Shown piece by piece: positions 47,942 to 56,479 of a DNA stretch of 64,000 nucleotides. Under the pieces are notes generated by a model. The model worked only from the letters and a program-made list of their open reading frames with translations, had not been told where the DNA came from and ran no database searches. How positions within the stretch are numbered: the first letter of the stretch is position 1; each line of letters starts with the position of its first letter. Source of the DNA: Guadua angustifolia (Eukaryota; Streptophyta; Magnoliopsida; Poales; Poaceae); contig JAYEVE010000449.1 in the NCBI GenBank assembly GCA_036346375.1, positions 62,001-126,000 on the forward strand. The letters run 5' to 3'. Both the position numbers and the translations under genes were made by a program.

Positions 47942-48429
47942 GTGGTTGTAGCCACAGCAGATCCTGAGCGCAAGAGGGGGCTTCCATTATGGTTGTAGCC
48001 ATTTGGCGGTGAAACCTCAGCGGGCGTGACTTAGTTAAGATGTAGCTAGAGAAATGGCCTTGTGATTTTCACTTGGGGTTATATGCCAAAGGAAGTGTAT
48101 GACCGAAAAGAGTGAAATATTTCTCGCGGGTAAAGCGTGCAAACTCTGCAGAGTAAACAAACTATTCGAATAGCCGTACCCACGGTCAAGGGTAGACAAA
48201 GGCGTTGTCACATGGTAGATTTTCCTACTTGGTTTAAAATCAGATTTTATAAAATAAAGTACGGTTGGAGCCGTAAATGTTTTGGTTTGATAAAAGTCCA
48301 TGGTTGGAGCCACGAAAAAGATTTCAAAAAAAACCACGGTTGGTCTTTGTGGAAAAGTATTCTTGAAATAAAACCATGGCCAATCTGGTGAGTTAGTTTG
48401 TGTTTTGTTTTTCCACGGTTGAAGCCGTG
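47942..48429. repeat. Cluster of short GGTTGNAGCC hairpin motifs in the solo LTR
   Basis: Examples are GTGGTTGTAGCCAC (47942), ATGGTTGTAGCCAT (47989), ACGGTTGGAGCCGT (48261), TGGTTGGAGCCA (48301) and CACGGTTGAAGCCGTG (48414). Related, less perfect versions lie near 48343 and 48373. The outer bases change but stay complementary. Confidence 0.7.
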
Positions 48430-49585
48430 TCTTGAAAAGTTTGAAACTCTCATTTCTTTAAAAGAAAATACCTTTGAAAACTGCTCTTCAAAATTCTAGT
48501 ATAAAATTTTAAAAATTGGCTTTTGGCAAATTAACCAATTCCTTCCCTTGAATTCAACTACATACTGCATTTCTTTTGGGACTTGTTGAGTATGTTGCAT
48601 ACTCACCCTCGCTTTTTATTGCGGGGCTGCTTATTCCATAAAGCAGATCAGGAGATCAGAGATAGCTATCCAAGAGCCTGCATCCCACCGTTCGACATTT
48701 GCGATGAAGGCTTTGAAGAGGAGGATCATCCGAACGTCTAGGATCGCGTTTTCTCCAGTCTTTGCCTGTGGTGTTTTGGACTTCGCTTCGTCAAGTTTAT
48801 TTGCCAGTTTAATGTTTCCGCTGCTGTATGACCTACGGGTCCAACTTTTGTAATAATGGGCCATGTCGGCCAGTACTCTGAATTAAATTTTTATTTATCG
48901 CATGGTTATGGTCCATACTGTTATGATCTGTGTGTACTAGCTATTGATCCAGGGACTAGTACAGGTAAACACAGCTGGGGCCCGTATTCTTTTTGCGGGT
49001 TCCGACAAATTAGCCAACTATTTTTAGCAAGTAATTAATTAATATTTGGTGTGGCGCCAGTAATTAGTAGTCGGGCCGTGCCGGCCCAAGCACGGCACGA
49101 TCAATCGGGCCATGCCGGGTGGCCCACCGTGTTACGATTTAAGGCCCAACCCAGTACGGTATTTGGGTCATGTTGGCCCGGCCCATAATGCTTTGGGCCG
49201 TATCGTGCTTTGGACCGTCAATTTTATGCCGTGCTCGGACTAACCCGTTTGAGCTCAGTCCAATTTACAGGTCTAGGTACGAGTTCTTTCGATCACACGC
49301 ATGAACTATGGCACGCACCGGTGCTATTGTTCTTGCCATTTTGCATACGTTTTAAGATACGAAGCTATAGCATAGGAATTTGTGCTTGTAATTCCTTTTA
49401 GAATTTCACTTTCCTGCGATCTCTGCAGAGCCATGCGGTGCTTGCTCTGCAGGAGGCAGCAGAAGCATACCTGGTGGGTCTCTTTGAGGACACCAACCTG
49501 CAGTGTGCCGTCCATGCCAGGCGTGTGGCCATCATGTCCAAAGATGTTCAGCTGGCTTAGGAGGATCCGTGGGGAGAGGCCTTGA

Positions 49586-50051
49586 TTAGTATGCAAATGG
49601 AGCGACGATCCCAACCCACCAGAGTTCTGCTTTTATGTCCACAAACATCGCTCGCCTTTTATTTGTGTCAAACATTACTACTATCCATAGATAGGACTGG
49701 ATATCAAGCTTAATAAGTTATTATCGAGTTTTGATGTAAAATTATTTTATGTAACGAATCATTATCGAATCGAGCCTCATTAACTTTTTTTCATTCGAAA
49801 TTGTCTTATTTCAATTTTAAACCAATCAGCTACTGCAATTAAAAAAAATTTGATTCAAGCTCTAACAGCTTTTTTTTTTCAGCCCTGTCGTCTATCGGGA
49901 TATTTAGTTAATAGTAGCACCTCTACGTTGTCTTATGCCAAAGTCGGCCATGTGTAAAAGTTCTACGTAACCGTATTGATATATCAGTCTCTCCACTTTA
50001 TAATAGACCTTTTTCTGCTTTGAGGAAGTATAGACCTTTTTCTGCGTTGAG
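49586..50051. other. 3' flank of the H3-like gene
   Basis: AT-rich sequence. A short phrase ATAGACCTTTTTCTGC is duplicated at 50003 and 50030. No gene was found. Confidence 0.4.
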
Positions 50052-50575
50052 TAGGGGTAGGTATTTTTGAACCGAAACCGAATTACCGAACCGAATCGAA
50101 TTAACCGATTATTTCAGTTATTTCGGTTTTCGGTTCGGTTTTTGTTTAGGTGTAATTCGGTTTTTGGTGTTCGGTTCGGTTTTTCGCTTTCAAAAACTGA
50201 AATAACCGAATAGCCCATGTACAATACCATTTTTATAGTATTCTTCCTAAAACCACTAAACAATTCACATGTTATAATACATTTATGTATATGTTTAGTA
50301 TATTTATATGTTTTATTATGCTTATATTGTAATTATATATGAATATTGTGTGGGTTTATTCATACTTTGTGTTGCAATATGAGAAGGACTAAATCTAATT
50401 TACCTAGTGTTATTCATATTTGGTTAACGAAAAACCGAAATAACGAACAGAAATATTTCGGTTAATTGATTCGATTTTTATTTTACCGAGAAATTCGATT
50501 CCAGTTTTCAAAACCGAATTATTTTAAAACCGAAAAAACCGAACCGATTAAACCGAAAAAACCGAATACCCCCTA
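50052..50575. mobile_element. hAT-type MITE with AACCGAA arrays
   Basis: It starts TAGGGGTAGGTATT and ends AATACCCCCTA. The 8-bp flanks GCGTTGAG (50044-50051) and GCTTTGAG (50576-50583) differ at one base. Dense AACCGAA/TTCGGTT motifs fill both subterminal parts. The length is 524 bp, without coding sequence. Confidence 0.85.
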
Positions 50576-50606
50576 GCTTTGAGCTTCCTCATCGTACAAT
50601 CATATT

Positions 50607-50975
50607 GGCGAAATATTCGGTGAAAACCATCTATTTCATGAAAACCCCATGAAAACCACCCGTAGAAGTTTTGAAAAATTCTCAAAAAATTATCATATGT
50701 AGGGGAGATAAACTTCTACAATCCTGCAAAATTTGAAGATGAAACTCAATCGCATTTGAAATATATAAAAAAGACAAACAGCGAAATGAATAGTGCTAAA
50801 CAGTGAAAAATTACTATTCATGTTGAATTTGTCTTTTCATATCTTTCAAATGCAATTAATTTCATCTTAAATTGCAGGATTAAGTTCACCTCCCCATGTA
50901 ATTTTGAGAATTTCAAACTTTACAGGTTTTCATGAAGTTTTCATAGAATGGGTGGTTTCCACCAAATATTTCACC
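50607..50975. mobile_element. Mutator-type MITE with 9-bp target duplication
   Basis: It starts GGCGAAATATTCGGTGAAAA and ends AAATATTTCACC, with long inverted similarity inside. It is flanked by identical AATCATATT at 50598-50606 and 50976-50984. A 9-bp duplication is the signature of Mutator-like elements. The length is 369 bp. It lies about 30 bp from the hAT MITE. Confidence 0.88.
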
Positions 50976-50984
50976 AATCATATT

Positions 50985-51597
50985 TTATATCATAAGCATG
51001 CATTATAGTTGTATAACAAATACAACTTTATATACAACTTAATTTTTAATCTAAGCATTAATATTTACTAGTAGAAAAACAAATCCTCAAGCGGAAAAGC
51101 ATTTCCAAACTAATAAAAAAAAGGAGTTTATCTCGCACAACGTGGATTGTCCAACCCAGCGTCCACGCTATTACAACACCCACGATGTTCAGCCTAACTC
51201 TCACATGTACGTCTCCGCGCACTCCCGAGATATGTATCGCCCTCTTTTGAAACCCGTAGTAACGCATGGGCACTTTACTAGTGTAGAAGAAACAATATGA
51301 TCCGTATATATATACATAAACACATATTGCATTTGTAGAAGAAACAATATGATCCTCAGATGCACAAGGAATTTAAATATAATTTGGTGCAAGGAATACA
51401 CATTCATTTCATTATATACATCTTATATACAAATTAATATAAACACTTACAATGGATTGGCGGTAAAATCCGCGGCGGTTGAAATCGGTATACATGTACA
51501 TAAATAGTCAATAAAATAGTATTATTATGCATCACACAACGCAACCAAATCCAATAACCCGGAAGCGCACGTAAGTCAATCACAAAGATCGATCAGA
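50985..51597. other. Spacer and 3' flank of the expansin gene
   Basis: TGTAGAAGAAACAATATGAT occurs twice (51281 and 51336). The last 150 bases are probably expansin 3' untranslated sequence on the minus strand. Nothing else was recognised. Confidence 0.4.
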
Positions 51598-52713
51598 TCA
51601 GCTCTTGAACTGTAAGTTGCTGGCAAATGTTTGGCCGAATTTCCAGCCGGGCGGCGCGACGTTTTTGAAGACGAGAGTCTGGCCATCCGTGGTGGTCACC
51701 CTGAAGGAGAGCATTTGCCTGGTGAGATAGGCCAGAGAGTGCCAGTTTGCGCCCCAGTTGCGCGCCATCGATCGGCAACCAATCGGCCGAGCTCGAGCCT
51801 TTGACGTCCATCGACTTGATCGAGCCGGCCGCCGCGACGTTCGTCACGAGCACGAGCTGGAAGTAGTCGTGCCCGTTGATGGTGAACCGCACCACCCCAC
51901 CTCGCCGCACGCATGGAACTCTGCAAGCAAACAACACCACTTTGTTTAAACCACTGTAACAAGTGATGCAAATTAAGATTCTATTTCAGCGGTTGTCGCT
52001 TAAAAGACAAGTACTAAAAAGCAAATCAATTAATGAAACTTCATACCTTTGGTATATGACGGGGATGATGCCACCCCGGTACGCAGACGCCGATCTTCTC
52101 CCACGCCGGCTGCGCCATGTCGAAGTGCGGCCGCGGCAGGTTGCACCAGCCGCCGTTGTCGCCCGGCAGGTCGATCGTAGTTGGGCGGGCAGAAATTTGT
52201 GGCCGTGATGGTCACCGTCACGCCGGGCTTGCACCACCTCGGGTCCGCCTTGCTGTCGTACGAGAACTTGTGTAGCACTGCCCGCACGACGCGCCGTCGT
52301 TGAGCAGCGCCGCGGTCCGCTTGCCGTACCCCGTCGAGTATAGGATCCCGTACCCGCACGCGCCACCTGCAATATTACATACACATCAGAATTAATTAGC
52401 GTTACTGATGTGTCCACTCCAATGATCGAACTGATGAATGAGACATGCCAGCTAGTTGAAGCATTTTAATTTGTACGTACCCATGGTGCCGGAGGCGTCA
52501 GCGCCTGTTGGATACTAATCTTGACAAGGTTAGCATATTTTCAGAGTTTAGTTCTGTATTTTCGGGTGAGTCACAGTACGTGTCCGAGTCTGCCTTGGTG
52601 AAGTTGACTCGGCCACGGAGTCGGTTTGTGTGCGTCCAAGTAGCCTTTAAAAGGCCTAGTAAGCCCTGTAAGAGGAAGAAGTAACAAGGAAATAAGAAAA
52701 GAGCCAGCTCAAT

Positions 52714-53027
52714 GGTTTCTGTGCTGTCCCGGTGAATCGAAGGTCTCGGGTTCGAGCCTTCAAGGCGATTTGTTTTGAGTTGATTTTCGGTTCTTTATTT
52801 TGTGTTTCAATAATTGGTATCAGAGCCTAAGGTTTTGGTTCAACCCGCTGCCCCCGGGAGGAGGAGACTCGGTTTCTGTGCTGTCCCGGTGAATCAAAGG
52901 TCTCGGGTTCGAGCCTTCAAGGCGATTTGTTTTGAGTTGATTTTCGGTTCTTTATTTTGTGTTTCAACAATTGGTATCAGAGCCTAAGGTTTTGGTTCAA
53001 CCCGCTGCCCTCGGGAGGAGGAGACTC
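52714..53027 (+). repeat. Two-copy 157-bp tandem duplication across the LTR/interior boundary
   Basis: Copies 52714-52870 and 52871-53027 are almost identical. Each contains the last part of the 5' LTR, the primer binding site (52815 and 52972) and the start of the interior. Each also has a perfect tRNA-type B box GGTTCGAGCC (52749 and 52906). Confidence 0.9.
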
Positions 53028-53924
53028 CCGGGGGTGGCACCGTCGGGGCGGCACCCGAGGAGGCGGCATCCGAGGAAGCAGGCTATCGTCGCTAAGCGAT
53101 GTAGGTATCGAGGGCGTGAGAAGCGGCACGACGGCATACTAGCCGGCTGTGGCTGGCTGCATTATTCAGACCGGCACATGCGGAAGGCGTGTGCGTAGCG
53201 GCGCTGGCAGGCACATGCAGGTGGGCCGATGGATGGCACTGAATGGCATACAAGCGACATCACGGAGGGCCAGAGGCGCAGTTCATGGCCTGGGCGCAGT
53301 ACCGGGGCGGACATCTCAGTCGAAGGCCTCGAGCTCGTCGCGGCACGCGCAGGGCACTGCTGGAGTGGTGAGTAGGCTGGAGGCGGCGGCACTAAGCATC
53401 TTGCGCATGTAAATTATCGTCGGGTTGTTGACTCGATTTGTCTCGGAGTCGACGAGTCCGAAGCGAACTCGTTCCGAAGCCAAATCCAACCAAGGCGGCA
53501 CATGGGAGGCAAGTGCCGTGCGACTACAGCAAAAGAAAAAAAAAAGAAAAAAAAGGCTGCGTGAAGAGCGTACTGTAGAGGGACGTGTGCTACAGGTGCT
53601 GTTCGCAGGGTGCATGCGGCAGCAGCAGCAAGGAAGTCCCAGGCGGCAGCAAAAGCTCCTGCGGCGTGACACAACCAGCAGCATGAGAGGTCCCTGGTGG
53701 CTGCGGCAGTGAAAAGAAAGTTCGTCACGATGTGGTGGAGAGCAAGAACCTCCCTGGTGGCAGTACTAGCATGCAAGCAAAAGGGGGAAGGCATGGGACT
53801 CCTTGGAGAATGCACTCAAGGTGTCCACCAGCATGAGGCGAAGAAGAGATGTCATGTGCATCAGAAGAGATCATGCTACATGAGAAGATCAAAAGGAAGC
53901 AGCTGTATGTGCTATGTCGAGGTC

Positions 53925-54080
53925 GTCAAAGTTGACTCCAGGGCGTTGAAGAGATGCGTTCACCGTCCAAAGTCAAGTTCGTCAAAGTTGACTCCGGGGC
54001 GTTGAAGAGATGCGTTCGCCGTCCAAAGTCAAATCCATCGAAGATGAGTCCGGGATGTTGAGGAGTTGTGGTCGCCGTTC
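53925..54080 (+). repeat. Three-copy repeat of about 55 bp in the element interior
   Basis: A GTCAAAGTTGACTCCGGGGC-type unit followed by GTTGAAGAGATGCGTTC and GCCGTCCAAAGTC repeats three times with increasing divergence. It is non-coding. Confidence 0.75.
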
Positions 54081-54903
54081 TGCTATGTGTGCACATGAGT
54101 TCTTGTAGGTGTGTCCAAGTTCTCTTGTGGATAGCTCTAATGCGAGTCTGCGTCACCGTCAAGATGTGTTACCGGTGAAAAGACAATTGGAGCTGAGTCA
54201 AAGGTCATAATCGTCGGCGAGGTGCGACACCGGTGGTATGGCCAGCAAGAAAAAGGCGAAACTCCTTGAAGATGCGTTCATCATCCTGTGTTGAGTATGA
54301 GTTGGGCAAATCGTAGTTGAGACCGATTGCCTCAATGAGTTAGAGTTGCATTATAAGATTAAGGGGGTGATTGATAGAAATAATCTTGTAATAGGAAATT
54401 TTAGTTTGGAAAGTTTGATTAAGAGTCCATTTAGGATAAGGAGTCCGATTAGGATAAGAAGGTGGAATCCTATTCCGTTTGTGTGGACTGAAGTTTTGGG
54501 TATAAATATAGGGGTAAGACTCAGTTGTAAAAGTGAACAGAGCGAGAAGAAATAAAAGAGAAAATTATCCCAAAGTTTTAGCGTTCTGTTCCAACAGCGC
54601 CGCCGTAGAACGTCGCATGCGCTTTCATCCACCCGGTCGTCGTCGGACGGGAGGTGTTGATGGCGCCGTCTGCGTTGTCTGCGGCGGCGACCAACGCGCA
54701 GCCGAGGGCGAGTAGCAGTGTTGTAATCACTCGAGCTCCGTCCATATCTTGCTGCGTCGATTTAATCTTAGGCCCTTAACTGCACGAACGAATTAAGGAC
54801 GATTATACGATTTTAATTTGCAGGGTGCTACTGCTCTGTGTGTACGTGTATGCCTTGCTTTGTTCCGTCTATGGATGTGATTTCGATGATTGGTTGCACG
54901 CGC

Positions 54904-54916
54904 CGGTATATAAAGC
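54904..54916 (-). promoter_or_regulatory. TATA box of the expansin gene
   Basis: Read on the minus strand, CTTTATATACC lies about 165 bp upstream of the expansin start codon, a normal spacing for a plant core promoter. Confidence 0.55.
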
Positions 54917-54929
54917 CTTAGAGTTGTGT

Positions 54930-56479
54930 GATTGATTGGCTGTAATATATATGTAACTGAATGAAGCTTTCGGAGGAAACTTTTGTATTTTACAAAAAAA
55001 AAACGTCCCGTATTTACAGAAATATATAATATTCGTGCGTATTCGTAGAAATCTCCACCGATTTCTCCATCTGAAATTGCGAAATCTCAATTTCTCCATT
55101 TCAAAACGCAAAATCACTGATTTCGTGTTTTCAAATTGCGAAATTGAGGTATTTCGCCGAATAATGAAAAACGAAATCCGGTATTTGCAGTTTCAAATTG
55201 CGAAATTGAAGTGGTATTTGCAGTTTGAAATGGCGAAAATGGACTGAGCCTCCACGTCGTGCGTTTCTTTTTCGGTTGAATAAATTCAAAAGAAAACTAA
55301 TTTCTCATTTTTCCGTAATTTTTTATCGATTAATTTTTTGTTAGAAATTCATATTTCATTTTTCCGCATTTTATTTCGGATATCGACAAATTTAATGGCA
55401 AATCGTAGTAAAACATTGATCGAATAGAATGAGGAATTTTTAGGCGGCACATTACCAAGTTTGGCAATCATAATACTTTAGGTTGATACGCTACTTGAGA
55501 TTAATATTTAAAGCATAATGAGAATAAGATTATTTCTACATATTATGGTAGTCTATACCTTGGAGAACGTTTCTAAATTGATTTTATAAATTTTAGGGTT
55601 TAGATGATTCATTATATTTATTTCTAAAAAGGCTTACGTGGTATTATAAAGTTCACGTTATACGGGATCGGCGAGAATGGTGAAACGAATGATTAACACT
55701 TAAGGGTTTTACTTTATCGAGATTCGGGTTCAAAGCAAGTTAAAATAAGAATATTTTTCTAGATTATTGTAGATCATATCCTAAAGATCATTTTTGAGTT
55801 ATTCTTCATAATATTTGCATTTAGACGAGCTGTGATGCGAGCTACTGAAAAGGCTTAAGTGATCATATTTTACTATGAATGAATAGTGCTTGATCTTTGA
55901 TCGATATTTGAGAAGGAACAGCAAGCTGAGCATGATGAGGTTCAATGAATCGGCTTTACATCACTTAAATATTTATGAAAATTTTTTGTGCAATGAATTG
56001 AAAGTTATCTAGCTACTGTAGAAATTTCGGATTAAAATACTATTTACATATTTTATTAAAACTCGACAATCTGCTTTCTGCAGGTTTTCGATTTGGATTT
56101 TGATTTATCGACAATCCAAATATTTTTATAAATTTTTGAAATTTTGTTTTTCAAATTTATTTGAGTAAGGATTCTTATGTAAAATTTTTAGCTCAAATTA
56201 TTGCTCCATTATTTAATAAAAATTCTGAAATTGAGTACTAGTTTTCAATTCTCTCTGCTTTTGAATTTTAAATATTCCAAAATAATTTATTAATTTCTGA
56301 AAATTATACTGTAGGTGCATTAATGGCTCCAGAAGATAATATAAAATTTTTAGCTAGAGATAAGTCATCATTATTTTCATTTAATTCTAACAATGTTACT
56401 CTTTTCCAATGAAGCAAAAATCTAGAAAATTCAGAAAATACAGGAAAGGCAACAATAATCTGGCATTGCACAAAGCATG
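54930..56479. other. Intergenic, AT-rich
   Basis: Imperfect repeats of TTTCAAATTGCGAAATTGA and related AAATC/GATTT phrases lie at 55030-55230. The rest is AT-rich without a recognised gene or complete element. Confidence 0.45.

Larger units (their letters stand above)
45921..49007 (+). mobile_element. Solo LTR of 3.1 kb (TSD AATTA)
   Basis: The segment starts TGTAACATCCTC and ends GGGTTCCGACA, with identical AATTA flanks at 45916-45920 and 49008-49012. There is no interior, second LTR or primer site, so it is a solo LTR left by recombination between two LTRs. Length and ends resemble the long TGTAACA-type LTRs of rice Gypsy families. An (AAAAT)n-like run follows the left end. A strong TATA box (TATAAAAG) lies at 46597-46604. 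Short frames inside it are not genes. Confidence 0.88.
34064..49275. mobile_element. hAT element (TSD GGTACGAG) hosting two retrotransposon insertions
   Basis: The ends TAGATCTGTAAATTGG and CCAATTTACAGGTCTA are inverted and flanked by identical 8-bp copies of GGTACGAG (34056-34063 and 49276-49283). The subterminal regions are rich in GGGCCG/CGGGCC and GGCACGA motifs, as in a common grass hAT family. Without its two insertions the element would be about 0.86 kb: 34064-34528, 45792-45920 and 49013-49275. No transposase is present. The left duplication contains the splice donor of H3-like exon 3. Confidence 0.9.
32808..49585 (+). pseudogene. Divergent histone H3 (H3.3-type) gene, four exons, probably broken
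   Basis: Exons are 32808-32879, 33259-33335, 33966-34056 and about 49402 (or 49429) to 49560. Histone H3 forms the nucleosome core; intron-bearing plant genes are usually the replication-independent H3.3 type. Tyr41, His87 and Leu90 agree with H3.3. The tail reads MARTKQTAGKSTEGEAPRK: Lys4 and Lys9 are kept, but Arg8 is Gly, Gly12 is Glu and Lys14 is Glu. Other changes are His39Arg, Arg42Cys and an extra Gln after NL near residue 95. Damage includes an exon 1 donor that reads AAG/TTTGTG instead of GT, an altered TDLRFQ region at the exon 4 start, and one extra T near 49558. That base gives QLA-stop instead of the usual RRIRGER end, which survives one frame over and stops at 49583-49585. The third intron is about 15.3 kb of nested transposons. 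Confidence 0.8.
52506..54596 (+). mobile_element. Non-autonomous LTR retrotransposon in expansin exon 1 (TSD GCGCC)
   Basis: The ends are TGTTGGATAC and CTGTTCCAACA, flanked by GCGCC at 52501-52505 and 54597-54601. The 5' LTR (about 52506-52812) is followed by the primer site TGGTATCAGAGC (52815-52826). The 3' LTR probably starts near 54368 after a purine tract (AAGATTAAGGGGG). The two LTRs share layout (TATA region, then GAAGAAATAAAAGAG-like sequence) but little sequence, so either they are very old or the element is a recombinant. The 1.3-kb interior is G/C-rich with no gag or pol. Confidence 0.85.
51598..54745 (-). pseudogene. Alpha-expansin gene interrupted by an LTR element and small indels
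   Basis: Alpha-expansins loosen plant cell walls without hydrolysis. On the minus strand, exon 1 starts at 54745 with a signal peptide (MDGARVITTLLLALGCALVAAA) and reaches GWMKAHATFYGG. After a 2091-bp insertion it resumes ADASGTMG (52505-52481). Exon 2 (52366-52047) has the GACGYG-type start, NDGASCGQCY, TNFCPPNYD, GGWCNLPRPHFDMAQPAW with the HFD motif, and GGIIPVIYQ. Exon 3 (51920-51598) has VPCVRRGG, FTINGHDYFQLVLVTNV and the C-terminal binding module (NWGANWHSLAYL, GWKFGQTF). Both introns are GT-AG. Small insertions shift the frame: about 2 bases after GQCY, about 4 after PPNYD and about 4 after DWLP. The insertion alone would inactivate it. Confidence 0.9.

Noticed and set aside
49382..49585. 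A 67-codon frame ending RRIRGERP as a separate small gene
   Set aside because: It overlaps the last H3-like exon one frame off. Only its final residues are H3-like, because an extra base shifts the true frame. It is a shadow, not a gene.
52700..52760. A functional tRNA gene
   Set aside because: A- and B-box-like motifs are present, but no acceptor stem or anticodon arm can be folded. It lies inside an LTR, so it is reported as SINE-like only.
53149..54005. Several 70-130-codon frames in the expansin insertion
   Set aside because: They result from high G/C content and tandem repeats. They occur on both strands and contain no gag or pol motif.
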